From NCBI GenBank assembly GCA_023393635.1, contig JAEWKT010000048.1, forward strand, positions 41,594 through 105,593: a stretch of 64,000 bases of DNA, in the 5' to 3' direction. The notes beneath the pieces are model-generated. The model was given only the letters and a program-made list of their open reading frames with translations, did no database searches and was not told the origin of the DNA. A program made the translations under genes and the position numbers. The DNA comes from Pseudomonadota bacterium (GTDB lineage Bacteria > Pseudomonadota > Gammaproteobacteria > Pseudomonadales > Moraxellaceae). Positions 8,499-17,313 of the stretch are shown here, piece after piece (positions within the stretch are counted from its first letter, which is position 1; the number at the start of each line of letters is the position of its first letter).

Positions 8499-9890
8499 TT
8501 ATGCCTTGGGCGATACCATTTGCTCTGGACGCACCACCTCATCAAATTGCTGAGCAGTCACTAAGCCAAGCTCAACTGCCACTTGCTTTAAGGTCTTGCC
8601 CTCTTTGTAAGCTGTTTTAGCTACTTTGGCAGCATTTTCATAGCCAATCACTGGATTTAGTGCCGTGACCAGCATAAGCGAATTATGTAAATTAGATTCT
8701 ATTTTCTCTAAGTTGGGTTCAATGCCATAAGCACAATTGTCATTAAAACTATTACACGCATCACCCAACAAGCGAATCGATTGCAGCAAGTTAAATGCAA
8801 TGACAGGCATAAATACGTTTAATTCAAAATTACCTGAAGCGCCTGCAATACCAATGGTTGTGTCATTACCCATGACTTGCGCAACCACCATGGTCATGGC
8901 TTCAGACTGGGTTGGATTCACTTTTCCAGGCATAATGCTAGAACCTGGCTCGTTTTCGGGAATATGAATTTCACCAATGCCACAACGGGGGCCGCTGGCC
9001 AACCAGCGAATATCATTCGCTATTTTATTTAAGCTAACCGCTAAGGTCTTTAACGCGCCAGAGGTAAACACTGCCGCATCACGCGCCGCTAAGGCTTCAA
9101 ATTTATTGGGTGCAGTCACAAATGGCAAGCTGGTCAGTTCAGCAATTTTATCAGCACTTCTTGAGGCATACTCAGGATGTGCATTCAAGCCAGTTCCCAC
9201 AGCTGTGCCACCCAGCGGCAACTCATATAACCCTTGTAATGCCTGTTTTAGCCGTTTAATTCCATGATCAAGCTGGCACACATAACCACTAAACTCCTGC
9301 CCCAAGGTTAAAGGCGTGGCATCCTGCAAGTGGGTACGTCCAATTTTAACAATGCTTTCAAAAGCCTGAGATTTTTGCTCCAGGGTATTACGCAATTGTT
9401 GTACCGCAGGAATAAGTAGCTCATTAATTTCAACCGCGGCAGCCACATGAATCGCGGTAGGAAATGAATCATTAGTGGATTGTGCGCGATTAACATGATC
9501 ATTAGGATGAACGGGGTTTTGTGCGCCTAGCGGCTGCCCGACGCTCTGGTTGGCCAGGTTTGCAATCACCTCATTGCAGTTCATATTACTTTGTGTGCCC
9601 GAACCCGTTTGCCACACAACCAATGGAAACTGATCATCCCACTTGCCTGCAATCACTTGATCGGCAGCGGGTACAATTAATTGCGCTATATCTTGCGAGA
9701 TTTGCCCAAGCTCAGCATTCACCAGTGCCGCGGCTTTTTTTACCGTGCCCATGGCTTTAATCATTGCCCGAGGCAGATGCTCTTGGCCAATTTTAAAATT
9801 TTGCAAACTACGCTGGGTTTGTGCACCCCAATAAGCAGAGACAGGAACCTCAATTGTTCCCATGGTGTCGTGTTCAGTACGCGTGTTCAT
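8499..9890 (-). CDS. fumC: Class II fumarate hydratase
   Basis: It interconverts fumarate and malate in the TCA cycle as the iron-free, oxygen-stable homotetramer. The 463 residues match the family length. The superfamily signature GSSIMPGKVNPTQ, with the catalytic serine on its mobile loop, is complete. The substrate-binding stretches TGSGTQSNMN and GRTHLQDATP are also present. ATG at 9890 has a GGAG seven bases upstream. It is flanked by its own terminator and a 218-bp upstream gap, so it is probably monocistronic. Confidence 0.96.
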   Translation of the reverse strand: MNTRTEHDTMGTIEVPVSAYWGAQTQRSLQNFKIGQEHLPRAMIKAMGTVKKAAALVNAELGQISQDIAQLIVPAADQVIAGKWDDQFPLVVWQTGSGTQSNMNCNEVIANLANQSVGQPLGAQNPVHPNDHVNRAQSTNDSFPTAIHVAAAVEINELLIPAVQQLRNTLEQKSQAFESIVKIGRTHLQDATPLTLGQEFSGYVCQLDHGIKRLKQALQGLYELPLGGTAVGTGLNAHPEYASRSADKIAELTSLPFVTAPNKFEALAARDAAVFTSGALKTLAVSLNKIANDIRWLASGPRCGIGEIHIPENEPGSSIMPGKVNPTQSEAMTMVVAQVMGNDTTIGIAGASGNFELNVFMPVIAFNLLQSIRLLGDACNSFNDNCAYGIEPNLEKIESNLHNSLMLVTALNPVIGYENAAKVAKTAYKEGKTLKQVAVELGLVTAQQFDEVVRPEQMVSPKA

Positions 9891-10108
9891 GTGTCGCTCC
9901 AGTCAGCTTTTAACAATACAAAAATAGGCTGGCTACACAAGGGCAATTGCTGGCTTATGTAGCATAAGTAATTTTGTATTGTGATGCCATCATCATTTTA
10001 ATGGATGATCACCCATAACGTTCATTCATGGATCATCATTGATGGAAGCCTTGATGCTAAACACCTAACACCACTGCATCAAAAGCTATTTGGCGACTGT
10101 TTGTTATT

Positions 10109-11116
10109 TTAGGTTAATGGACGCAGCAGTTGATAAAACCGCCAGGTATCCTCAGCAATATTTTCTACCTGACGCTTGGCCTGCCATTGTAGTTGTTCTT
10201 TTGCTTTTTCAGGATTACCCACTAGCGCGCTAACATCACCTGGCCTTGCTGCCACAATGTGTTGTTCAATAGCTTGCTCAGATACTTTGCTAAATAAATT
10301 TGCAGCTTGCTTTACCGAAGTGGCGTGACCTGTGCAGATATTAAAGGCTTCAAGCGCTTGGCTTTGATTAAACAACCAGCCTAAAGCATGCATATTGGCC
10401 TCTACCACATCCATGACATGCACATAATCACGCACTGCTGTACCATCGCTGGTGTCATACTGATCACCATAAATATCTAAATGCTCACGTTCTTTGCGCG
10501 CAATTTGTGCCAGATAAGGAAATAAGTTAGACGGTAAATTACTTGGCCATTCCCCAAGCACGCCCGTTGGATAAGCACCGCCTACATTGCCATAGCGCAT
10601 GATGGCAACACGCCAGTTCGTGTCAGCTTGCACCACATCCTTAATAATTTGCTCAGACATTTGTAAACTAAGGCTATACGGATTAGTAGACTTAAAGGCC
10701 TGATTTTCTGCTACAGGTTGAGTTTGATCTGCACCGTACACTGCCAGCGATGAGGCAAATAATAAGGTTTTTATAGATGAGCGTTGCATGGCACGTAAGA
10801 CGCTGGTGGTACAGGTTAAATTATTGTTATAAAAATCAAGTGGCTGATTAACCGAGTCAGCAATGGATTTATTACCTGCACAATGTACAATTGCATGAAC
10901 ACCATATTGTTCAATAGTACGTTGCAATGCAGGCGTATTTCTCACATCTAGGCGAATGAATGTGACATAACGGCCTGCCATATATTCAAGCCGCTCAAGG
11001 ACTTCCATTTTGCTATTGCATAAGTTATCAACTAAAATAACCTCGTGTCCATTTGCCATTAATATGGCTGCCATGTGTGATCCGATGTAGCCTAGGCCTC
11101 CTGTCACCAAAATCAT
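10109..11116 (-). CDS. GalE-like UDP-sugar epimerase homologue lacking the catalytic lysine
   Basis: A 335-residue extended SDR protein, closest in layout to UDP-glucose 4-epimerase. The N-terminal NAD site is GGLGYIGSHMA. The serine of the SDR triad is kept (FASSLAVYG), and so is the tyrosine. However, the YxxxK motif reads YSLSL, so the catalytic lysine is leucine; the DNA (about 10668-10682) shows this clearly. The substrate-pocket RYFN is RYGN. The later Tyr that binds the uracil in GalE also appears changed (SALVG in place of PAYWA). It may be a changed-function or inactive paralogue, so galE is not assigned. It is transcribed away from tusD with under 80 bp between the starts. Confidence 0.75.
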   Translation of the reverse strand: MILVTGGLGYIGSHMAAILMANGHEVILVDNLCNSKMEVLERLEYMAGRYVTFIRLDVRNTPALQRTIEQYGVHAIVHCAGNKSIADSVNQPLDFYNNNLTCTTSVLRAMQRSSIKTLLFASSLAVYGADQTQPVAENQAFKSTNPYSLSLQMSEQIIKDVVQADTNWRVAIMRYGNVGGAYPTGVLGEWPSNLPSNLFPYLAQIARKEREHLDIYGDQYDTSDGTAVRDYVHVMDVVEANMHALGWLFNQSQALEAFNICTGHATSVKQAANLFSKVSEQAIEQHIVAARPGDVSALVGNPEKAKEQLQWQAKRQVENIAEDTWRFYQLLRPLT

Positions 11117-11190
11117 AAGCCGACCTCAATTTTTATACTAAAATAACCGCTAACACATCATATATGAGTTTTAATGCAGGAATCATGCCC

Positions 11191-11559
11191 ATGACTACGC
11201 TACTTTTGTTAACGCAACCTGCCAGCTCAACCTTGGCATGGCATGCACAAAAACTTGCTCAACATTTATTAAATATGCAGCAACCTCTTGCTGTTTTCTT
11301 TTACCAAGATGCCGCTACAATTGCAAATCAGCTCTCATGGCGACCAGAAGATGAGCCTAGTTTGGCACAACAGTGGCGGTCATTGGGCATAGATTTGCCT
11401 GTTTGTGTAAGCGCAGCATTATGGCGCGGTGTCACTGACGCTGAAAATGCCAAGCGACATCAACTCCTGCACGACAATTTAATGCAGGGATTTAGACTAG
11501 CTGGTTTGGGTGAGTTAGCTGAAGCCATGCTCAACGCCAAACGTACCATCCAATTGTAG
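11191..11559 (+). CDS. tusD: Sulfurtransferase complex subunit TusD
   Basis: This DsrE-family subunit takes sulfur from TusA and passes it towards TusE for 2-thiolation of the wobble uridine in tRNAs for Lys, Glu and Gln. The persulfide cysteine lies in LPVCVSAALWRG, and FFYQDA and GLGELAEAML match the family. ATG at 11191 was chosen because AGGA lies nine bases upstream and the resulting 122 residues fit E. coli TusD (128). An upstream in-frame ATG at 11164 would add nine residues. First gene of tusDCBE. Confidence 0.88.
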   Translation: MTTLLLLTQPASSTLAWHAQKLAQHLLNMQQPLAVFFYQDAATIANQLSWRPEDEPSLAQQWRSLGIDLPVCVSAALWRGVTDAENAKRHQLLHDNLMQGFRLAGLGELAEAMLNAKRTIQL

Positions 11560-11600
11560 CAAATGTTATAATATATCCCTTTCAATTTCGAGCATCTTTA

Positions 11601-11954
11601 TTGAAAACTGTGTTAGTAATCATCAGCCAGGGTCCGCTTGCTGGACAAAATTTGCTAGAAGCACTTTCAGCAACGCTAGTATTGGCAACGTTTGGCCTGG
11701 AACTAAAGGTATGTTTTAAAGATGACGCAATTCATTTGTTAAAACCGCCTCAGCTTAGCGAGCAGACGCCGCATAACTTTAAATTGGCTTATGGCATGGT
11801 AGAGAGTTTTGAGTTTTATGACTTATTTCCAGTTTTGGTCACAACAAATTCTGACAGCCAGCATGAATTGCTCACATTGAGCCCCCTTGAGCATCAGGTC
11901 ATTAATATTGACAATGTATTGCTTAATCAGTTTGATCAGGTTTTATACTGGTAG
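11601..11954 (+). CDS. tusC: Sulfurtransferase complex subunit TusC (TTG start)
   Basis: A 117-residue DsrF/TusC-like protein of the TusBCD hexamer. The family pattern appears in the N-terminal strand VLVIISQGPLAGQNLLEAL and in DLFPVLVT. The only start that fits is TTG at 11601, 41 bases after the tusD stop; no ATG or GTG lies nearby. The protein is divergent, so position between tusD and tusB supports the call as much as sequence does. Confidence 0.8.
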   Translation: MKTVLVIISQGPLAGQNLLEALSATLVLATFGLELKVCFKDDAIHLLKPPQLSEQTPHNFKLAYGMVESFEFYDLFPVLVTTNSDSQHELLTLSPLEHQVINIDNVLLNQFDQVLYW

Positions 11955-11981
11955 TTACCATTTTATGAAGCATTTTTGTTT

Positions 11982-12269
11982 ATGAACTATTCTTCTACAT
12001 TGCATCAACTGCTAAGCGCCCCATCTCACTGGGCATCTATTCCTCACATAACAGCCTCCTGGCAAGCAAACGATGCCCTAGTTTTATTGGGAGAAGCCGC
12101 TCAAGGTTATAGTGATGCCCGCTTGCAGGCCTTTGACCGTATTTATATATTACAAGCCGATGCAAGTTTATTGGGCTTGAATGCACCGACGCCGCATTGT
12201 CATTGGTTAACTTATGATGAATGGGCACAAATGATTTTAAATTATAATAAACACATCAGCTGGAAATAA
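11982..12269 (+). CDS. tusB: Sulfurtransferase complex subunit TusB
   Basis: A 95-residue DsrH/TusB-like protein. It shows the LHQLLSAP beginning, a DALVLLGEAAQG strand where the family has LLLLQDG, and a C-terminal aromatic tail ending in ISWK. ATG at 11982 is preferred over an in-frame TTG two codons upstream. It follows tusC by 27 bases. The sequence is poorly conserved in this family; the call relies on gene order and length. Confidence 0.75.
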   Translation: MNYSSTLHQLLSAPSHWASIPHITASWQANDALVLLGEAAQGYSDARLQAFDRIYILQADASLLGLNAPTPHCHWLTYDEWAQMILNYNKHISWK

Positions 12270-12285
12270 CGAGTTAAGCTTTTAA

Positions 12286-12600
12286 ATGACTGATATCACA
12301 CTTGATGAAGACGGCCACCTTCAAAATCACCTTGACTGGTCAGCAGAAGTAGCTCAAATAATGGCGACTAAAGAAGGACTGACATTAACTCATTCGCATC
12401 TTGAAATACTGTTGGCTGTACGAGATTTTTATACGCGTTTTGGCTATGCCCCTGCCACCCGTCCTTTAATCAAATTTCTCATAAAACAGCTAGGTAGCCA
12501 TATTAGTAATGCGCAACTCATGCAAGACTTTCAAACAGGTTTGGTGGCACGTACACTGGCAAGATTAGCTGGCCTGCCAAAACCAGCCAATTGTCTATGA
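12286..12600 (+). CDS. tusE: TusE/DsrC-family sulfur relay protein
   Basis: TusE accepts persulfide sulfur from TusBCD and hands it to MnmA, the tRNA 2-thiouridylase. The 104 residues match the family. Visible marks are LDEDGHLQNHLDWSAEVA near the start and the C-terminal arm GLPKPANCL. The conserved sulfur-carrying cysteine is next to last. It starts 16 bases after tusB and ends the operon. Confidence 0.9.
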   Translation: MTDITLDEDGHLQNHLDWSAEVAQIMATKEGLTLTHSHLEILLAVRDFYTRFGYAPATRPLIKFLIKQLGSHISNAQLMQDFQTGLVARTLARLAGLPKPANCL

Positions 12601-12790
12601 ATCACGCGGATATTTTTATTTTTTGCATCAATTTTTGACAAGTTTGTTGTTACTTATTCTTTTTTAGTTTTTATCTACATTTTGATGCAATATTAGGGTA
12701 ACTTTGCATTGCAAGCAGTCTTGCATTTTCCTAGACTTGCGGTTTGCCAGCGTTGCGACGCTTACACAGGATATGTACTCGGGTTCTCAT

Positions 12791-14113
12791 ATGAAAAAAT
12801 TTTATTTAACATCAGTTGCTTGTGCTACCGCCTTGGTCAGCGCGTGCTCATCATTACCAACAAAACAAGAAGCAGCGCCAATTGAAGTACAACCCGTGGT
12901 AGAGCAGCCGACGGTACTGCAAAAAGTTGAGCCTGAAGCAACCTCACCGCATTATCGGCTGAATCCAAGAAATTATTTTTCACCGCTCAACCCTATTTTA
13001 GTCAAAGAAATTACCAATGCGTTAACCCCTAAAATCATTAATCCTGCAACGGGTGAAGTGGTCTCTAAACTACCACTTGATGTACCCAAAAAAGTGGCGG
13101 TTAATAATGCTAATTTACAGGCTACTAAAGATAATGCAGCAGTCAATAAAACTGACTCAAATGTAGATACAGCCAATATAGATGCTACTACACCAGCCTC
13201 TATAGATAAAACAGCCAAGGCAGAAGTAGCTAATAATGACAATGTAATGACAAATCAAGCTGCTACTGATAATGCTGCGCCTGTAAAGCAGGACTTAAAA
13301 TCGGTATTATTGCAAATTGATCCCTCTTTAAAATTAGATGAACAAGCAATCTCTGCCATTCAAACGCAGGTTAGCCCTATCGCACCTGCTCCTGTTGTTG
13401 CGCCAGCTGCTGATGCTAACGTTGCCACTGCTGAAACCTCAACCGTTCAGGCAAACGCAAATCCTGTATTAGATCCCAATGCAGGCAAAATTTTAATTCC
13501 GTTGCACGACCAAACCTCTGCCAGAAGTAAAAGTTTAGCCACACCGCCTGCAAGTGATGAAAAAATTGATGTTACGGAAATGGATAAAGACTTAATATTA
13601 ATTGAGGGTAAAGCACGACATTATCCTGCTTATTTTAGTAATCGAATAGAGCGCTTTAAAGCAGAGAAGAAAATTAAGCAGCTCACCCAGCAACTTGATA
13701 TTCTGGCGGTTGATCCACGCGCATCGTACGACGTGCTGCTTCGTGCCATGAAAGCGCATGTATTGTCCCGTAATATGGATGTCGGTACCGATTCTGCATT
13801 TAAATCGGCCGTTTACTTTCAACGCTTATTAAAATTACAGCCAAATGATCCAGAAACCAGCTTTTGGTATGGTTTTTCTTTAGGTGAAGGTGGTGGTTTT
13901 AAAGAATCTATTCCGCATTTAGACAAAGCGGTAAAAGCAGATTATCAAGAAGCATACTTGTCCCTTGCGCATAGCTATTTGCAAATGGACCATAAAAAAG
14001 ATGCTTTAACGCTACTTAACAACTATAAAATCAAGTTTCCAACTGATGCAGAAAATACTGAGCGCTTAATTGCTGAGATTCAAGAAGGTAAACGCTATTC
14101 GATCTGGCAATAA
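12791..14113 (+). CDS. Lipoprotein with C-terminal TPR-like repeats
   Basis: ATG at 12791 gives a 440-residue protein that opens with a lipoprotein signal, MKKFYLTSVACATALVSAC. Upstream in-frame starts would put about 30 polar residues in front of the signal and are less likely. Residues about 25-260 are Ala/Asn/Asp/Thr-rich and look disordered. The last 110 residues contain helical pairs such as FWYGFSLGEGGGFKESIPHL and EAYLSLAHSYLQMDHKKDALTLL, which look like tetratricopeptide repeats. It is probably an envelope-anchored scaffold; no specific function is recognised. It is monocistronic with a strong terminator. Confidence 0.7.
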   Translation: MKKFYLTSVACATALVSACSSLPTKQEAAPIEVQPVVEQPTVLQKVEPEATSPHYRLNPRNYFSPLNPILVKEITNALTPKIINPATGEVVSKLPLDVPKKVAVNNANLQATKDNAAVNKTDSNVDTANIDATTPASIDKTAKAEVANNDNVMTNQAATDNAAPVKQDLKSVLLQIDPSLKLDEQAISAIQTQVSPIAPAPVVAPAADANVATAETSTVQANANPVLDPNAGKILIPLHDQTSARSKSLATPPASDEKIDVTEMDKDLILIEGKARHYPAYFSNRIERFKAEKKIKQLTQQLDILAVDPRASYDVLLRAMKAHVLSRNMDVGTDSAFKSAVYFQRLLKLQPNDPETSFWYGFSLGEGGGFKESIPHLDKAVKADYQEAYLSLAHSYLQMDHKKDALTLLNNYKIKFPTDAENTERLIAEIQEGKRYSIWQ

Positions 14114-14130
14114 ACAGCGCTTGAATAGGT

Positions 14131-14160
14131 AAAAAAATAGGGCTGTGTGCCCTATTTTTT
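14131..14160. terminator. Terminator between the TPR lipoprotein and a small secreted protein gene
   Basis: AAAAAATAGGGC pairs with GCCCTATTTTTT around a 5-nt loop. A-tract and T-tract flank the stem, so it works for both converging genes. Confidence 0.85.
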
Positions 14161-14189
14161 ATGGATATTATAATAACACGGGTTATTTC

Positions 14190-14531
14190 TTAGCGTGTAG
14201 CCCGCGAGATGGGGGCCACATAAACCTGTTCAGTCTTGCGCATATATAGGCATAGCTTTTCTTGTGTAGAAGTGGCTTTTGCAGGAGAGCTGGCAACAGG
14301 TTTTAGGTGCCCCCGCACAGTAACTGCGGTATAACCTACATTATCATCAAATAAAATAGGCTTACTTGATGCAACAGCATTCATTAAGCCACTGGCTTCA
14401 GTGCACTTTTGAGCCACCTTGCGGTCATGCTCTGCCCATGCCTTATCCGTCGCTGCAAAAGCAGGCAAAGCTAATATTGTCACTAGACTTGCCGTGGCCA
14501 GCTTAACAATTGCTAAATGATTAAAATGCAT
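14190..14531 (-). CDS. Small secreted protein of unknown function
   Basis: A 113-residue protein with a clear signal peptide (about residues 1-27, ending ALPAFA). The mature part is short and basic, with two cysteines (KCTEAS and KLCLYM) that could form a disulfide. A strong ribosome site AAGGAG lies eight bases before the ATG, and its own terminator follows, so expression is likely. No family is recognised. Confidence 0.65.
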   Translation of the reverse strand: MHFNHLAIVKLATASLVTILALPAFAATDKAWAEHDRKVAQKCTEASGLMNAVASSKPILFDDNVGYTAVTVRGHLKPVASSPAKATSTQEKLCLYMRKTEQVYVAPISRATR

Positions 14532-14637
14532 GATTTGCTCCTTTCATCAATTAGCAATAATTATGCAAGCTTTAACGCCTTAAATTGTCAGCACACTGTA
14601 TCAATTAACCCCACATCACGTACGCTCTTGTCATTTT

Positions 14638-16404
14638 TTAACTTAAGGGCACCACACGCATTACTTCCTCTAACGTAGTAATGCCCTGTGCCACCCGTTT
14701 TGCACCTGCCAAGCGTAATGGTTGCAAACCCTCTTGATACGCTTGCTGTTTAATTTGATTTAGGTTGGCACCATCTCCCACCAAACGCTTCATTTCAGTA
14801 GTTAATACTAAAATTTCATACAAACCCATACGGCCTTTATAGCCAGTGCCACGACATTGCTCACAACCTACGGCTTTATAAATCTGTGCTGGTGGGTTGC
14901 TTTTCCATGGACTCACCAGTTGACCCCAAGCGTCGCTATCAATGATGGTAGCCGCCTTGCAATGCTCACACAAGGTTCTTACCAGACGCTGCGCCATCAC
15001 ACCCAAAATGGTGGCAGCAGTTAAAAACGGTTGTACACCCAAATCATGTAAACGCGTTAAACTGGATGGTGCATCATTGGTATGCAAGGTAGATAACACC
15101 AAATGACCCGTTAAAGCCGCTTGAATAGCCATATCTGCGGTGTCCTGATCACGCACCTCACCAATCATAATAATATCAGGGTCTTGCCGCATTAGCGCGC
15201 GCACGCCTTCAGCAAAACCTAGCTCAATCCCTGACTGTACCTGCATCTGGTTAAAGCTAGGCTCAATCATCTCAATCGGGTCTTCAATGGTACACACGTT
15301 AACTTCATCGGTGGCCAGTTGTTTAAGCGTGGAATAGAGCGTGGTGGTTTTACCTGAGCCTGTAGGTCCTGTGACTAAAATAATGCCATTTGGGTGTGCC
15401 GCCATTTGTTTCCACTTGGCCAGGTCGTCACCCGTTAAACCCAATTGCTCAAAGGTACGCACCAACACTTCAGGGTCAAAAATACGCATTACTAACTTTT
15501 CGCCAAATGCGGTAGGCAAGGTGGATAAACGCAGCTCAGTTTCTATGCCTTTAGGCGTACGGGTTTTTAAACGGCCATCTTGTGGCTTACGACGCTCTGC
15601 CACGTTTAAGCGACCCAAAATTTTAATCCGCGATACCACCGCCATTAAAATTGGTGCTGGCATGTCATATACAGTGTGCAACACGCCATCAATCCGAAAA
15701 CGCACCCTGCCGCCTTGCCTGCGTGGTTCTAAATGAATATCACTGGCACGCTGGTCGAAAGCATATTGTAATAACCAGTCTACAATCCGCACAATATGCT
15801 GATCATTGGCATCTGGATTTTGCACATCACCCAGTTGCAATAAGGCCTCCACACCTTTGGCCGTGGCTTCACTACCACCTGCTCCCTTGGCACCTGCAAT
15901 GGCACGCGTGACCTGATAAAACTCAACCAGATAACGGCTTAATTGCTCAGGATTTAACATCACCCGTTTAATCTGTCGCGGCCGTACACTATGCGATAAG
16001 TTTTCCAGCCAGTCATCATAAAATGGCTGATCGCTCCCAATGGTGATGCATTCACTATCCACTGCGACTGCTAAAATCCGATGCCGTTCTGCATATTCAA
16101 AGGACATGATTGCTGTTACGGCAGGCACGTTTACTTTTAGCGGATCGATACGAAAAAACGGAACTTCGGCTTTTTCGGCCAGCCATTGTGATAGCATCGC
16201 AGTGGTTAATTTTTGTTGGGTGGTGGCATCAGTTAAATCAAAACTGGCAATAAACTGCAATGGATGCCATTGCAGTTGGTCTTTACGTCGTGGCGTGGTG
16301 GCAATCAAGTTCACTTCACGCTGATTAATCCGCCCTTCTTTTAATAGCGCATCAAGGCACCATCTCACATCCACCTGAAACGAAAAATGATGCTGCTTAT
16401 TCAA
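14638..16404 (-). CDS. gspE: GspE/PulE-family secretion ATPase
   Basis: This hexameric ATPase powers type II secretion or type IV pilus-like machinery at the inner membrane. A GspE N-terminal domain covers about residues 40-160. The ATPase core holds Walker A GPTGSGKTT (346-354), Asp box EDPIEM, Walker B DPDIIMIGE (408-416) and the His box LSTLHTND. A four-cysteine zinc site is seen as CEHC (479/482) and CEQC (514/517). The 588 residues favour GspE. The start is TTG at 16404, supported by AGGAG seven bases upstream. No other gsp genes are in the window, so a PilB or MshE role cannot be fully excluded. Confidence 0.85.
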   Translation of the reverse strand: MNKQHHFSFQVDVRWCLDALLKEGRINQREVNLIATTPRRKDQLQWHPLQFIASFDLTDATTQQKLTTAMLSQWLAEKAEVPFFRIDPLKVNVPAVTAIMSFEYAERHRILAVAVDSECITIGSDQPFYDDWLENLSHSVRPRQIKRVMLNPEQLSRYLVEFYQVTRAIAGAKGAGGSEATAKGVEALLQLGDVQNPDANDQHIVRIVDWLLQYAFDQRASDIHLEPRRQGGRVRFRIDGVLHTVYDMPAPILMAVVSRIKILGRLNVAERRKPQDGRLKTRTPKGIETELRLSTLPTAFGEKLVMRIFDPEVLVRTFEQLGLTGDDLAKWKQMAAHPNGIILVTGPTGSGKTTTLYSTLKQLATDEVNVCTIEDPIEMIEPSFNQMQVQSGIELGFAEGVRALMRQDPDIIMIGEVRDQDTADMAIQAALTGHLVLSTLHTNDAPSSLTRLHDLGVQPFLTAATILGVMAQRLVRTLCEHCKAATIIDSDAWGQLVSPWKSNPPAQIYKAVGCEQCRGTGYKGRMGLYEILVLTTEMKRLVGDGANLNQIKQQAYQEGLQPLRLAGAKRVAQGITTLEEVMRVVPLS

Positions 16405-16489
16405 AGTGGCGCTCCTTATTTTTTTCTAGAGTTATCTTAACACTCATTTTAACATTGCCACTTATCGCTGAGCGACCAGACACAATAAT

Positions 16490-17215
16490 TTAAGTGATTG
16501 CGACCACAATCACCTGCTTATTCACCACCTGAAACGCCACATTAACCTGATCATAAGACATCCCATAAACACGTTGTTCATCATCTTGATAAGCAGGTCG
16601 CGGATCAAGCGCCAATAGCTGGCTCACAATATCCTGTTGCTCAAGGCTAAATTGTCCCGCTTGGATGCGTTGTGCTGCCTGCGCCTGTGCTGCTGGCTGC
16701 CACTGCACGCTCAATAAATCAGGTGCTTGCGGGGCAAAACCACTTTTTGCATCAGGAATTGCATCGGAATAGACAATATACGGTTTAATATCAACAATTG
16801 GCGTGCCATTGAGTAAATCTGCCCCTCGAATGAGTAGCTTGGCTTTACCTTTTTGCCTGATGACTTTGACTAGCTCCACCACCGACAAGCCCAACTCACT
16901 TGGCCGATACATACTGCGGCTGGCAAACACGCCTATTTTTTGATTACCACCCAAGCGTGGCGGGCGTATTTGTGTACGGAACTTTGGTGTTTCTGCTGCC
17001 TTTTGTGAATCGTTTTTATTTTGGTGGAACTGCCAAATCAGCCATAAGTGGCTAAACGCTTCAATCCCCTCAAATGCCAGTGCATCATCATACGGTGGCT
17101 CAAAATCAATGATTGCAGGCACTTGCACCAAATTTGGCTGCCGTGGAATGCCAAATTTCTCATGAAAAGGTGAATGCACAGTACCAATGATAGGTACGGT
17201 TAATGCTGGCTTCAT
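16490..17215 (-). CDS. trmO: TrmO-type tRNA N6-methyltransferase (TsaA family)
   Basis: TrmO methylates N6 of threonylcarbamoyl-adenosine 37 in tRNA-Thr, using S-adenosylmethionine. The protein shows the family's IGTVHSPF opening, FSHLWLIWQFH and FASRSMYRPSELGLSVVEL. The C-terminal extension, about residues 165-241, is also typical. ATG at 17215 with AGGA upstream is preferred to the GTG one codon earlier. It stands alone between gspE and the divergent fpr gene. Confidence 0.88.
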   Translation of the reverse strand: MKPALTVPIIGTVHSPFHEKFGIPRQPNLVQVPAIIDFEPPYDDALAFEGIEAFSHLWLIWQFHQNKNDSQKAAETPKFRTQIRPPRLGGNQKIGVFASRSMYRPSELGLSVVELVKVIRQKGKAKLLIRGADLLNGTPIVDIKPYIVYSDAIPDAKSGFAPQAPDLLSVQWQPAAQAQAAQRIQAGQFSLEQQDIVSQLLALDPRPAYQDDEQRVYGMSYDQVNVAFQVVNKQVIVVAIT

Positions 17216-17313
17216 CACTTTTCCTTATAAATGCCATTGGATTAATTCAGTTTATAGACAATTGCTTTGGGTTAGAATAGCAGTCTGTTTTTAATTATAT
17301 TGATGAGAGCTTC

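Noticed and set aside
8295..8564. An 89-codon plus-strand frame in the gap before fumC
   Set aside because: It overlaps the fumC terminator and coding end and has no ribosome site or family features.
10051..10082. TTGATGC / GCATCAA inverted repeat after the GalE-like gene
   Set aside because: The stem is only 7 bp with a long loop and no U-tract in the needed direction.
12623..12690. Inverted repeat TTGCATCAA / TTGATGCAA before the TPR lipoprotein gene
   Set aside because: Arms of 9 bp separated by 50 bp do not make a convincing operator or terminator, and no promoter fits.
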